Shown here piece after piece: positions 15,947-24,642 of a stretch of DNA of 33,735 nt. Position 1 is the stretch's first letter. Each line of letters begins with the position of its first letter. The translations under genes were made by a program, and so were the position numbers. Source of the stretch: Nevskia sp. (GTDB taxonomy: Bacteria; Pseudomonadota; Gammaproteobacteria; Nevskiales; Nevskiaceae); contig JADGHB010000026.1 of NCBI GenBank assembly GCA_019689635.1, positions 1 through 33,735 of the forward strand, in the 5' to 3' direction. Under the pieces are notes generated by a model. It did not search any database. It was not told the DNA's origin and was given only the letters and a program-made list of their open reading frames with translations.

Positions 15947-17236
15947 GTGAACGCCGGCCATCGTCCATTCACCGTGCAACTGCCGCCTGCCGTGCGGGGG
16001 CGTGTGATCGTCGCTTACAGCGGCGGCCTGGATTCCACCGTGCTGCTCCACGCTCTGGCCAGCACCATGGACGGCAATCTGCGCGCGGCGCACGTGCACC
16101 ACGGTTTGCAGCCGCAGGCCGAGGAATGGGCTTCGCACTGCGCAGCGTTCGCCGCACGCTTATCCGTTCCTTTCGAGCTGCTGCGCGTGCGGATCGATCC
16201 GGACGATCCGGCGGGGCCGGAAGCGGCCGCCCGTCGCGCACGCTACGCGGCGCTGCGCGGCCTGCTGCGCCCGGGCGATGCCTTGGCGGTCGCCCATCAG
16301 CGGGCCGACCAGGCGGAGACCGCGCTGCTGCGCCTGCTGCGCGGCAGCGGCATCGCGGGACTCGCGGCGATGCGCCCGCTCGCGGAATTTCCACCAGGCT
16401 GGCTGTGGCGGCCCTTGCTGGACGTGCCGCGCGACGCGCTGCGCGCCTATGCGCAGCGCCATCGCTTGCCATGGATCGAAGATCCGCACAACCGGGACGC
16501 GCGCTATGCGCGCTCCTGGCTGCGCGCCGAGGTGTTCCCCGTGCTGCGCGCGCGTTTTCCGAGTGCCGAGGACAGCCTGGCGCGCTGTGCCCGGCTGGCG
16601 GCCGAGGCCGAGGATCTGCTCGCCGCGCTCGCGCGGCTCGATCTGCCGGCCATCGAACGCGGTGCGGCGCTGAGCGTTTCCGCGCTGCTCGCGCTGGATG
16701 CCGCGCGCCGGCACAACCTGCTGCGTCACTGGCTGCGGGCCCGCGGTTTCGAGCCGCCGAGCCTGGAGGCGATGGAACGCATCGACCGCGAGGTGCTCGC
16801 CGCCGCCACGGACGCCGAGCCGCTGCTGCACTGGGACGGCTGCGAGTTGCGCCGCCATCGTGACGCCCTCTACGCCATGCCGCCGCTGCCGCCGCCGCCC
16901 GATCCCGCGCTGAGCCTGGCGTGGACGGAAGCCGAGCTGGAACTGCCGGAGGGCTGCGGCCGCCTGCGCCTGCGCGCCAGACCGAAACGGATGTTGACGG
17001 TGCGTTTTGCGCGCGGCGGGGAGCGCTTCAAGCCCCGGCTCGGCGGCCATCACCGCAGGTTGCGCAATCTGTTCCAGGAACACGGCGTGCCGCCGTGGGT
17101 GCGCCTGCGCACCCCTGTGGTGGAATGCGCGGGGCGGCTGGTTTATGTCGCCGGTCTCGGTCCGGCCGAGGACTGGGCGGCGCTCGCCGACGCGGCGCCG
17201 GAATGGATCGATCCGCCGCCCGGCGCCTGCCGCTGA
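15947..17236 (+). CDS. tilS: tRNA(Ile)-lysidine synthetase
   Basis: TilS converts the wobble cytidine of the CAU-anticodon tRNA-Ile to lysidine with ATP and lysine. The 429-residue product has the PP-loop SGGLDST at residues 25-31 and AHQRADQAET with LLRLLRGSG further on. A TilS substrate-binding domain (about 220-320) and a C-terminal domain ending near 420 follow. GTG 15947 is the likely start. It lies 59 bases after accA. Its last 94 bases overlap the 3' end of queG on the opposite strand, so the two genes converge with overlapping coding ends. Confidence 0.95.
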   Translation: MNAGHRPFTVQLPPAVRGRVIVAYSGGLDSTVLLHALASTMDGNLRAAHVHHGLQPQAEEWASHCAAFAARLSVPFELLRVRIDPDDPAGPEAAARRARYAALRGLLRPGDALAVAHQRADQAETALLRLLRGSGIAGLAAMRPLAEFPPGWLWRPLLDVPRDALRAYAQRHRLPWIEDPHNRDARYARSWLRAEVFPVLRARFPSAEDSLARCARLAAEAEDLLAALARLDLPAIERGAALSVSALLALDAARRHNLLRHWLRARGFEPPSLEAMERIDREVLAAATDAEPLLHWDGCELRRHRDALYAMPPLPPPPDPALSLAWTEAELELPEGCGRLRLRARPKRMLTVRFARGGERFKPRLGGHHRRLRNLFQEHGVPPWVRLRTPVVECAGRLVYVAGLGPAEDWAALADAAPEWIDPPPGACR

Positions 17237-18297
17237 TCCGCGCCGTGACGGGCGAGCGCCCAGCGCACGTGTTCGCGCACCAGCGCATCGGGATGGTCCG
17301 CGCGGGCGGCGAGCGCCTCGCGCGTCTGCTCATCCGGCGGGGCGTTGCCGAGCGCGACGGCGAGGTTGCGCAGCCAGCCGCGGTAGCCGGCGCGGCGCAA
17401 GGCCATGCCTTCGGTGCGGCGCGACCACTCCGGTTCGCTCCAGGCGAACAGCTCGACGAGCCGCGCCGCGTCCAGTCCGTGGCGCGGCGCGAAGTCCGGG
17501 TGCGTGGTGCGCTGGGCGTAGCGATTCCAGGGACAGACGAGCTGGCAGTCGTCGCAACCGAAGATGCGGTTGCCAATCGCCGGCCGCAGGTCTTCGGGAA
17601 TCGGCCCGCGGTGTTCGATGGTGAGATAGGAGATGCACCGCCGCGCGTCGAGCCGGTAGGGCGCCACGATGGCGTTCGTCGGACAGACCTTGAGACACGC
17701 GCGGCAGCGGCCGCAGCGGTTTTCCGCGGCAGGATTCTCGTCCGGCGGCAGCGGCAGATCGGTGTAGATCTCGCCGAGCAGGAAAAAGGAGCCGGCGCGC
17801 GCGTCAAGCAGCAAGGTGTTCTTGCCGATCCAGCCCAGGCCGGCGTTGCGCGCCAGCGCTTTTTCCAGCGCCGGGGCGCTGTCGGCGAGCACGCGGTAGC
17901 CGTGCGGCGCGATCTCGCGCGCGATGCGCTCGGCCAGCCGCTTGAGCCGCGCGCGCAGCGGCTTGTGATAGTCGCGCCCCAGGGCATAGCGCGCCACATA
18001 GGCCAGCCGGCCGTCGGCCAGCACGCTTTCGGCCGGCGCCGCCTCCGCCGGCCAGCAGTCCAGCCGCGCGCTGATCACCGAGACCGCGCCCGGCTGCAAA
18101 CCGGCAGGATTGGCCCGCAGCGCCGGGTCGCGCGCCATGTAGCCCATGGTTCCGTGCGCGCCCCGTTCGAGCCAGTCGCGCAGGTGGGCGAGATCCTCGT
18201 CGAGTCCCAGGCGCGCGATGCCGGCGTCGGCGAAGCCGCATTCGCGCGCCCAGCGCTTGATGCGCGCGGGGAGATCGGGCGCGAGCTTGGCGGACAC
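17143..18297 (-). CDS. queG: Epoxyqueuosine reductase
   Basis: QueG performs the last step of queuosine synthesis on tRNA, using cobalamin and two 4Fe-4S clusters. The 384-residue product shows the catalytic Asp in VLADSAP (residue 139). The ferredoxin-like cysteines are C195, C198, C201 and C205 in CGRCRACLKVCP, with C221, and C248, C251 and C255 in CDDCQLVCP. It starts at GTG 18297. The last 30 or so residues are a low-complexity Ala/Ser/Gly/Pro tail that lies over the 3' end of tilS. In E. coli queG (yjeS) is also divergent from nnr (yjeF), as here. Confidence 0.95.
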   Translation of the reverse strand: MSAKLAPDLPARIKRWARECGFADAGIARLGLDEDLAHLRDWLERGAHGTMGYMARDPALRANPAGLQPGAVSVISARLDCWPAEAAPAESVLADGRLAYVARYALGRDYHKPLRARLKRLAERIAREIAPHGYRVLADSAPALEKALARNAGLGWIGKNTLLLDARAGSFFLLGEIYTDLPLPPDENPAAENRCGRCRACLKVCPTNAIVAPYRLDARRCISYLTIEHRGPIPEDLRPAIGNRIFGCDDCQLVCPWNRYAQRTTHPDFAPRHGLDAARLVELFAWSEPEWSRRTEGMALRRAGYRGWLRNLAVALGNAPPDEQTREALAARADHPDALVREHVRWALARHGADQRQAPGGGSIHSGAASASAAQSSAGPRPAT

Positions 18298-18298
18298 T

Positions 18299-18304
18299 TA
18301 TACT
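18299..18304 (+). promoter_or_regulatory. -10-like hexamer for nnr (possible leaderless start)
   Basis: TATACT stands exactly 6 bases before the nnr ATG at 18311 and only 13 bases separate the nnr and queG start codons. No ribosome-binding sequence is visible before the ATG. A leaderless nnr transcript would fit. No good -35 box is seen; the upstream part lies inside queG. Confidence 0.45.
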
Positions 18305-18310
18305 GCTGCC

Positions 18311-19795
18311 ATGACTGTGGACATCGCCCGCCGATTGTATTCCGCCGCCCAGTCGCGCGAGCTCGACCGCCGTGCGATCGAGGAACAGGGCATTGCCGGC
18401 GATACGCTGATGCAGCGCGCGGCCGGTGCGGCCTGGCGCGCGGCGCGCGCGCGCTGGCCGCAGACGCGATCCATCGCGGTGGTGTGCGGACCGGGCAACA
18501 ACGGCGGGGACGGCTACGAAGTGGCGCGCCTGGCGCGCGCGGACGGCTGCCAGGTGCGCGTCGCCGCCTACGGTTCCGCGCCGCAACGCGGCGAAGCCGC
18601 CGCGGCGCGCCGCGCCTGGCTGCGCGAAGGCGTCATCGAGGATGCCGCAGCGCTCGCTCCCGATTTCCTGAATGTCGATCTGATCGTGGACGGCCTGTTC
18701 GGCAGTGGTTTCGCGCGCGCGCCGGAAGGCATGGCGCGCACGCTCATCGAGGCCATCAACGCCGCGCGCGCGAGGGGGGCCAACGTGCTGGCGCTGGATT
18801 TGCCTTCGGGCCTGCACGCCGACACCGGCGCCGCGCCGGGCGCCGCGGTGCGCGCCGATCTCACCGTGACCTTCATCGGCCGCAAGTTCGGCCTGCACAC
18901 CGGGGCCGGCGTGGCGCTGTGCGGAGAAATCGTGTTCGACGCCCTAGGCGTGCCGGCCGCGATTCACGAAAACCTGGAGCCCGTCGCGGAGTTGCTGGAT
19001 GCGGCGGAGCTTGCCCGTGTCTTGCCGCGGCGAGCGCGCGACGCGCACAAGGGGGATCACGGCCACGTGCTGGTCGTCGGCGGCGAGGTCGGCCTGTGCG
19101 GAGCCGCTTTGCTGTGCGCGCGCGCCGCGCTGCGCAGCGGCGCCGGCCTGGTGTCGGTGGCCACCCGGGCTGCGCACGCCGCGGCGCTGACCGCCGCGCA
19201 GCCGGAGGCGATGGTCCATGGGGTGGAATCGCGATCCGAGCTGGCGGCGCTGATCGAGCGCGCCAGCGTGATCGCCCTGGGTCCGGGCTTGGGCCAGAGC
19301 GAATGGAGTCGCACCGTCTCCGAGGCGGCGCTCGAGGCCGGCAAGCCGCTGGTGGTGGACGCCGATGCCCTCAATGGGCTGGCGCGCCAGCCCCGGCGGC
19401 GCGAGGACTGGATCCTCACTCCGCATCCCGGCGAAGCCGCGCGCCTGCTCGGTGTGAGCACCGCCGTGGTCCAGGCCGACCGCCGCGCCGCGGCGCGGGC
19501 GCTGCGAGAACGCTACGGCGGCACGATCGTGCTCAAGGGAGCCGGCACGCTGGTGCTGGGGGAACGGCTGGCGGTATGCCCCTACGGCAATCCAGGCATG
19601 GCCACCGGGGGCATGGGCGACGCGCTCACCGGTGTCATCGCGGCTTTGGTGGCGCAGAAGTTGCCGCTGGAAAGCGCCGCGCGCGCGGGCGTGCTGGCGC
19701 ACGCCCGGGCTGGCGACCGCGCCGCCTCCGAGGGTGAGCGCGGCCTGCTCGTGTCCGATCTGATCGGCGCCTTGCGCGCCATCGTCAATCCGTGA
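18311..19795 (+). CDS. nnr: Bifunctional NAD(P)H-hydrate epimerase / ADP-dependent dehydratase
   Basis: This enzyme repairs damaged NADH and NADPH: the N-terminal domain interconverts the R and S hydrates and the C-terminal domain dehydrates the S form with ADP. The 494-residue product has the YjeF_N motif GPGNNGGDG at residues 60-68. A ribokinase-like domain follows, with KGDHGHVLVVGG, GPGLGQ, DADALN, LTPHPGEAARLLG, LKGAGT and GMATGGMGDAL near residue 430. I use ATG 18311 because upstream codons in this frame lie in queG. Its stop overlaps the GTG of tsaE (GTGA). Confidence 0.95.
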   Translation: MTVDIARRLYSAAQSRELDRRAIEEQGIAGDTLMQRAAGAAWRAARARWPQTRSIAVVCGPGNNGGDGYEVARLARADGCQVRVAAYGSAPQRGEAAAARRAWLREGVIEDAAALAPDFLNVDLIVDGLFGSGFARAPEGMARTLIEAINAARARGANVLALDLPSGLHADTGAAPGAAVRADLTVTFIGRKFGLHTGAGVALCGEIVFDALGVPAAIHENLEPVAELLDAAELARVLPRRARDAHKGDHGHVLVVGGEVGLCGAALLCARAALRSGAGLVSVATRAAHAAALTAAQPEAMVHGVESRSELAALIERASVIALGPGLGQSEWSRTVSEAALEAGKPLVVDADALNGLARQPRRREDWILTPHPGEAARLLGVSTAVVQADRRAAARALRERYGGTIVLKGAGTLVLGERLAVCPYGNPGMATGGMGDALTGVIAALVAQKLPLESAARAGVLAHARAGDRAASEGERGLLVSDLIGALRAIVNP

Positions 19796-20289
19796 ACGAA
19801 TTGCAATTGGACTTGGAGCTGCCGGACGCCGCCGCCACCGAGGCCTTGGGCGCGCGGCTTGCCGGTCTGCTCGCCGCGCGCCAGGGCTTGCTGGTGTATC
19901 TGCAAGGCGAACTGGGCGCCGGCAAGACCACGCTGGCGCGCGGCTGGCTGCGCGCCTTGGGCGTGCGCGGCGCCATCCGCAGCCCGACGTACACGCTGGT
20001 CGAGCCCTACGAATTCGACGGCCGCAGCCTGCTGCACCTGGATCTCTACCGCTTGAACGATCCTGCCGAGCTGGAACAGCTCGGACTCTCCGACACCCCG
20101 CCGGACCGCAGCCACTGGCTGGTGGAATGGCCGGAGCGCGGTGGGGATCGACTGCCGGCGCCGGACCTGCGCATCCTGCTCGGCGGGCGCGGTCCGTCCC
20201 GGCATGCGCGACTCGATGCGAGCCCGGCCCTGCGGCCTTTGCTCGAAGCCTTGCGTCGGGATCGGCGCACGGCTTTGGGCAAAACTTGA
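19792..20289 (+). CDS. tsaE: tRNA threonylcarbamoyladenosine biosynthesis ATPase TsaE
   Basis: TsaE is the ATPase partner of TsaB and TsaD in making t6A on ANN-decoding tRNAs. The 165-residue product has Walker A GELGAGKTT at residues 39-47, SPTYTLVEPY, LDLYRL and the WPERG motif. GTG 19792 overlaps the nnr stop, so the two are translationally linked. The order nnr-tsaE-amidase-mutL-miaA-hfq matches E. coli. A 98-base AT-rich gap follows. Confidence 0.95.
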   Translation: MNELQLDLELPDAAATEALGARLAGLLAARQGLLVYLQGELGAGKTTLARGWLRALGVRGAIRSPTYTLVEPYEFDGRSLLHLDLYRLNDPAELEQLGLSDTPPDRSHWLVEWPERGGDRLPAPDLRILLGGRGPSRHARLDASPALRPLLEALRRDRRTALGKT

Positions 20290-20307
20290 ACTACCTTTCA
20301 AGACCCA

Positions 20308-20337
20308 TTGATTGAGAAATAAAAATTCTTGAATAAT
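20308..20337 (+). promoter_or_regulatory. Likely sigma-70 promoter for the amidase-mutL genes
   Basis: TTGATT (20308-20313) and AATAAT (20332-20337) are 18 bases apart in an unusually AT-rich stretch between tsaE and the amidase gene. This is the best-looking sigma-70 promoter in the window. It is followed by a leader of about 45 bases and a gggggag ribosome-binding site. Confidence 0.55.
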
Positions 20338-20387
20338 TTCCACAGCCGGCGTATCTTGCGCCGCATTCTCGCCGCAACGGGGGAGCG

Positions 20388-21683
20388 ATGGGCCGGGTGG
20401 TCCGCTGGATGGGAGGCGTGGTTTTGCTCTGCGCCGCGGTCGCTGCGCAGGCGGCGGAATTGCGCGCCTTTCACGTTCTGGTGAGCCCCGACGGCACGCG
20501 CGTGGTGTTCGGGCTCGATGCCCCGGCGCCGCATGAAGTCTTCACCCTGGCCAAGCCGGACCGCGTGGTGATCGATTTCGGTGCCACCCGCCGTGCGGCC
20601 CGTCTTAAGCTCGACCAGGCCGCCGGCGCGATCCGCGACGTGCGCTGGGGGCCGCGCGCCGACGGCGGGCTGCGCGTCGTTCTGGATCTCGATGGGCCGG
20701 CCGACCCCAAGAGCTTCGAGCTCCCTGCGGGAGACGGTTATGGCTATCGGCTGATCGTCGATCTCGGTGCGCGCAAGCCGGTGCCGGCACCGGCGCTGGT
20801 GACCGCCGCGGCCGAGACTACCGATTCTGCCGGCGCTGCCGGACCGCAGGCACGGACCGCTGCGCCGGCCGCGGACGAAACCTCGGTGCCGCTCGCTCCC
20901 AAGCCGGTGGTGATCGCGGTCGACGCGGGTCACGGCGGCGACGATCCGGGCGCGATCGGCCGCGCCGGAGTGCAGGAAAAAGACGTGACGCTGGCGATCG
21001 CCCAGCGGCTCGCCCGCAGGATCGACGCCCAGCCCGGCATGCGCGCGGTGCTCACTCGCGACGGCGATTACTACGTCGGATTGCGCCAGCGCACGGAGCT
21101 GGCGCGTCGCGCCCAGGCGGATCTGTTCGTTTCCATTCACGCCAATTCCTACAAGGATCGCAGCATGCACGGCACGGCGGTTTACGTGCTGTCCGAGCAT
21201 GGCGCGTCCACCGAGCAGGCGCGCTGGCTCGCCAACCGCGAGAACGCCGCCGACCTGGTGGGCGGCATCGATTTACAGGACCGCAGTGAAAACGTCGCCG
21301 CGGTGCTGCTCGATATCTCGCAGTCGGCGACGATGGACGCCAGCTTCGACCTTGCCAGCCGCATCCTCAAGGCGGTGAGCAAGGTCAATCCCCTGCAGAA
21401 ACCTTACACCCAGCAGGCCGGCTTCATGGTTTTGAAATCGCCGGACATCCCTTCGGTGCTGGTCGAAACCGACTTCATCACCAACCCGCGCGCGGAGCGC
21501 CTGCTCGCGACGCCGGCCTATCAGGACAAGCTGGCCGACGCGGTGTTCGAGGGCATCAAGGGCTATTTCGCGCGTTACCGGCCGCTGCAATCCGTCCCGA
21601 CCCGAGTCGCTGCCGCGCCGCGCCGCGCTCCTGGGGGCAGAACCCTGCCGGTCAATCTCACGCGGACGGATCCTGGCGATTGA
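20388..21683 (+). CDS. amiB: N-acetylmuramoyl-L-alanine amidase (AMIN + Amidase_3)
   Basis: The enzyme cuts the bond between N-acetylmuramic acid and L-alanine to split septal peptidoglycan in the periplasm, normally activated by EnvC or NlpD. The 431-residue precursor has a signal peptide ending QAA near residue 23 and an AMIN septum-targeting domain (about 25-130). A low-complexity Ala/Pro linker and the zinc amidase domain follow. Zinc ligands are H182 (DAGHGG), E197 and H251 (SIHAN), and the catalytic Glu is E360 (LVETDF). A segment at about 290-325 matches the autoinhibitory helix of AmiB/AmiC. No LysM is seen at the C-terminus. The name amiB rests on gene order; by domains it could be called amiC. 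ATG 20388 has a strong ribosome-binding site. Confidence 0.93.
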   Translation: MGRVVRWMGGVVLLCAAVAAQAAELRAFHVLVSPDGTRVVFGLDAPAPHEVFTLAKPDRVVIDFGATRRAARLKLDQAAGAIRDVRWGPRADGGLRVVLDLDGPADPKSFELPAGDGYGYRLIVDLGARKPVPAPALVTAAAETTDSAGAAGPQARTAAPAADETSVPLAPKPVVIAVDAGHGGDDPGAIGRAGVQEKDVTLAIAQRLARRIDAQPGMRAVLTRDGDYYVGLRQRTELARRAQADLFVSIHANSYKDRSMHGTAVYVLSEHGASTEQARWLANRENAADLVGGIDLQDRSENVAAVLLDISQSATMDASFDLASRILKAVSKVNPLQKPYTQQAGFMVLKSPDIPSVLVETDFITNPRAERLLATPAYQDKLADAVFEGIKGYFARYRPLQSVPTRVAAAPRRAPGGRTLPVNLTRTDPGD

Positions 21684-21732
21684 GCCGGCCGTCGGCGTTA
21701 TGCTGAGCGCGAACTCCCGCTCAGCGCCCATC

Positions 21733-23499
21733 GTGCCGATTCGGATCCTCCCCGAGCCCCTGGTCAACCAGATCGCCGCCGGCGAGGTCGTGGAACGACC
21801 GGCCGCCGTGGTGAAGGAACTGGTCGAGAACAGCCTCGACGCGGGTGCCAAGGCCGTCGAGCTGGAGATCGAGCGGGGCGGGATCGGGCTGATCCGCGTG
21901 CGCGACGACGGCTGCGGCATCCCGCGCGCCGAGCTGCCCCTGGCGCTGGCGCGCCACGCCACCAGCAAGATTGCCACGCTTTCCGACCTGGAGCGCGTGG
22001 CCACGCTGGGCTTTCGCGGCGAGGCGCTGCCCAGCATCCTGTCCGTGGCGCGGCTGCGGCTGTCGTCCCGCACCGCCGGCGATCCTCACGGCTGGCAGGT
22101 GGGCGGCGAGGGCGCGCCGGACGGGGCGCCGCCGCGGCCGGTCGCGCAGCCGCCGGGCACCGTCGCCGAAGTGCGCGACTTGTTCTTCAACACGCCGGCG
22201 CGACGCAAGTTCCTGCGGGCGGAAGCCACCGAGTTCCGCCACATCGACCAGCTCGTGCGCCGCCTGGCCTTGTCGCGGGACGAACTGGGCTTGTCCTTGC
22301 GTCACAACGGCCGTCGCGTGCTGGAACTCGCGCCCGCGCGCGATGCGGCCGCGCGCGCCCGGCGCCTGGCGCAAGTCTGCGGCGAGGAGTTTCTCGACCA
22401 CGCGGTGGCGCTGGACGAGGCGCGCCTGGGTTTGCGCTTGTACGGGCACGTCGCGCTGCCGGCGTTCGCGCGCGCCCAGCCCGATCTGCAATACCTCTAC
22501 GTGAACGGCCGGCTGGTGCGCGACAAGCTCCTGGCGCACGCCTTGCGCCGCGCCTACGCCGACGTGCTGCATTCGACCCGCCATCCCGCCTTCGTGCTGT
22601 ACCTGGAACTCGATCCCGCGCTGGTGGACGTCAACGTGCATCCGGCCAAGCACGAGGTGCGCTTCCGCAACGCCGCCCAGGTGCACGACTTCCTGTTCGG
22701 CTGCGTGCACCAGCGGCTGCGCCGCGTGCAGCCGCAGCCGCAGACGCATCACCGCGTCGAACTGGCCGCGAGCGCCTCCCGCTACGCCGCTGCCGCCCAG
22801 CCGCTGGCGCTGCCGCTCGGGGAACGCAGCCCGTCGGGCGGCGGTGCCTGGCCGCTCTACGCGCCAGCCGCCGCGTCCGCGGCGTCGGAAACGGCACCGG
22901 ATGCGGACGCGGCGGACCCGCGGCCCCTGGGCAGCGCGCTGGCGCAGTTGCTGGGCGTGTTCATTCTGGCCGAGAACCGTCATGGCCTGGTCCTGGTGGA
23001 CATCCACGCCGCGCACGAACGCGTGCTGTACGAAAAGCTCAAGCGCGAACTGGCCGCGGGGAGCATCCCGGCCCAGAACCTGCTGGTGCCCCGCCGCGTG
23101 ACCGTGGACGAGGCGCTGGCCGACGCCCTGGAACGCGGTCGCGAGGACTGGTCGCGCTTGGGTCTGCTGCTCGACCGCACCGGTCCGCAGAGCATCGCGG
23201 TGCGCGCTCTGCCGGCGCTGCTGGCGCACGGCGATCCGGCGGCCCTGATCGCCGCGCTGACCGACGAGGAAGGCGCGGCGCACTTCGAAAACCTGCGCGA
23301 CGTCGAAAGCCGCGTGCTCGCGGGGCTCGCCTGCCGTGCGGCGATCAAGGCGCACCGGCGCATGACGCTGCCGGAGATGGACGCGCTGCTGCGCGACGTC
23401 GAGCGCACCGAACTGTCCGGTCAGTGCAATCACGGCCGGCCGACCTGGGTGCAGGTGGACGCCGCGGCGCTGGACCGGCTCTTTCTGCGCGGGCGTTGA
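21733..23499 (+). CDS. mutL: DNA mismatch repair protein MutL
   Basis: MutL links mismatch recognition by MutS to strand removal. I place the start at GTG 21733 because the family begins MPIxxLPxxLxNQIAAGEV. ATG 21700 would add 11 unrelated residues and neither has a clear ribosome-binding site. The 588-residue product has the GHKL ATPase motifs KELVENSLDAG, RDDGCGIP and GFRGEAL. The C-terminal domain holds DIHAAHERVLYE (423-434), ACRAAIKA and CNHGRP (565-570). These correspond to the nicking-endonuclease motifs of MutL in bacteria without MutH, with Ile in place of the common Gln in DQHA. Strand discrimination by methylation is therefore unlikely here. Confidence 0.95.
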   Translation: MPIRILPEPLVNQIAAGEVVERPAAVVKELVENSLDAGAKAVELEIERGGIGLIRVRDDGCGIPRAELPLALARHATSKIATLSDLERVATLGFRGEALPSILSVARLRLSSRTAGDPHGWQVGGEGAPDGAPPRPVAQPPGTVAEVRDLFFNTPARRKFLRAEATEFRHIDQLVRRLALSRDELGLSLRHNGRRVLELAPARDAAARARRLAQVCGEEFLDHAVALDEARLGLRLYGHVALPAFARAQPDLQYLYVNGRLVRDKLLAHALRRAYADVLHSTRHPAFVLYLELDPALVDVNVHPAKHEVRFRNAAQVHDFLFGCVHQRLRRVQPQPQTHHRVELAASASRYAAAAQPLALPLGERSPSGGGAWPLYAPAAASAASETAPDADAADPRPLGSALAQLLGVFILAENRHGLVLVDIHAAHERVLYEKLKRELAAGSIPAQNLLVPRRVTVDEALADALERGREDWSRLGLLLDRTGPQSIAVRALPALLAHGDPAALIAALTDEEGAAHFENLRDVESRVLAGLACRAAIKAHRRMTLPEMDALLRDVERTELSGQCNHGRPTWVQVDAAALDRLFLRGR

Positions 23500-23582
23500 A
23501 ACGCGCCCGGCCATGGATGGCCAGGGGCTGACCGAAGCCACGCAGTCTTTCCAGGGACGGCAACGACCACGCGGTATCCCTC

Positions 23583-23588
23583 TACAAT
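23583..23588 (+). promoter_or_regulatory. -10-like hexamer for miaA (possible leaderless start)
   Basis: TACAAT is followed by exactly 6 bases and then the GTG start of miaA at 23595, the same layout as at tilS and nnr. No ribosome-binding sequence is visible and no good -35 box is seen at the normal distance. Confidence 0.35.
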
Positions 23589-23594
23589 TCCGGC

Positions 23595-24554
23595 GTGGAT
23601 GCCGCTTCCTTGCCGCTCATCGCCATCGCCGGGCCGACCGCCGCGGGCAAGTCGGCGCTCGCCTTGGCATTGTGGGAACGGCTCGCAGGCGCGGCCGAAA
23701 TCGTCACGGTGGATTCCGCGCAGATCTATCGCGGCATGGACATCGGCACCGCCAAGCCCGACGCGGCCACCCGCGTGCGCGTGCCGCACCATCTGCTGGA
23801 CCTTCTCGATCCGGCGCAAAGCTATTCCGCGGCGCGTTTCGCCGCCGACGCGCGCCGCGTCATCGCCGACATCCGCGCGCGCGGGCGCGTGCCGCTCTTG
23901 GTCGGCGGAACCCTGCTGTATTTCCGTGCGCTGTTCGAGGGCTTGAGCCCGTTGCCGGAAGCGGATCCGGCGCTGCGTGCCGCCCTGGCGCACGAGGCCG
24001 CACGGCACGGCTGGCCGGCCTTGCACGCCAGACTGGCCGCGCTCGATCCAGTGACGGCGGCGCGGCTGCATCCCAACGACGCCCAGCGCATCGGACGCGC
24101 CTTGGAGATCTGCCTGCTCGCCGGCGCGCCGGCGAGCAGGCTGCAGGCGGCGCGCGGCGAGCGCTATTCCGAACCTGTGCTGCGGATCGCGGTATGCCCG
24201 GCGCGACGCGAGGTTCTCGCCGCGCGCATCGAGGCCCGCTTCCGCGCGATGATCGCGGCGGGTTTCGTCGAGGAAGTGGCGCGGCTGCGCGCGCGCGGCG
24301 ATCTCCATGCCGGATTGCCGTCGATGCGCGCGGTCGGCTACCGCCAGCTCTGGCGCCACCTCGAAGGCGAGTGGCCGCTGGCGGTGGCCATCGAGCGCGC
24401 CATCGCCGCCAGCCGCCGCTACGCCAAGCGCCAGCTCACCTGGCTGCGCAGCGAGCCGGTCTGGCGCTGGCTCGACGCCACGGAACCGAACGCCGCGGCG
24501 CTGGTCTTGGAGTGGGTGCGCCGCGAATCGCAAGGCGCTAGTGCAGCGGCCTAG
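23595..24554 (+). CDS. miaA: tRNA dimethylallyltransferase
   Basis: MiaA puts the dimethylallyl group on A37 of tRNAs reading UNN codons. The 319-residue product has the P-loop GPTAAGKS at residues 13-20 and the family motifs [36 protein letters not shown] and [10 protein letters not shown] near residue 245. GTG 23595 gives the right N-terminus. It lies 95 bases after mutL and 88 bases before hfq, in the conserved order. The prenyl donor is made by the isoprenoid pathway, whose genes dxr and uppS are missing from their usual spots in this window. Confidence 0.95.
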   Translation: MDAASLPLIAIAGPTAAGKSALALALWERLAGAAEIVTVDSAQIYRGMDIGTAKPDAATRVRVPHHLLDLLDPAQSYSAARFAADARRVIADIRARGRVPLLVGGTLLYFRALFEGLSPLPEADPALRAALAHEAARHGWPALHARLAALDPVTAARLHPNDAQRIGRALEICLLAGAPASRLQAARGERYSEPVLRIAVCPARREVLAARIEARFRAMIAAGFVEEVARLRARGDLHAGLPSMRAVGYRQLWRHLEGEWPLAVAIERAIAASRRYAKRQLTWLRSEPVWRWLDATEPNAAALVLEWVRRESQGASAAA

Positions 24555-24567
24555 GTCTTGAAACGCA

Positions 24568-24576
24568 TGCTACACT
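24568..24576 (+). promoter_or_regulatory. Possible extended -10 promoter for hfq
   Basis: TGCTACACT is an extended -10 sequence (TGn followed by TACACT) in the 88-base gap between miaA and hfq. A start near 24583 would give a leader of about 60 bases before the hfq ATG, which ends in an AT-rich ribosome-binding region (aaaaaagg, 24625-24632). No strong -35 box is visible. Confidence 0.45.
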
Positions 24577-24642
24577 TTGCGCGTGTGACGATCGGCGTGG
24601 ACCGCGTTCCGACGCCTTAAAATTGAAAAAAGGTACAAATTA

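Noticed and set aside
21700-21732. ATG start for mutL 11 codons upstream
   Set aside because: The added residues do not match MutL, whose N-terminus fits GTG 21733. Neither start has a clear ribosome-binding site, so the choice stays uncertain.
24583-24588. GTG-TGA start-stop at the predicted hfq transcription start
   Set aside because: It has the same 6-base distance from TACACT as the leaderless genes but gives no peptide; most likely coincidence.
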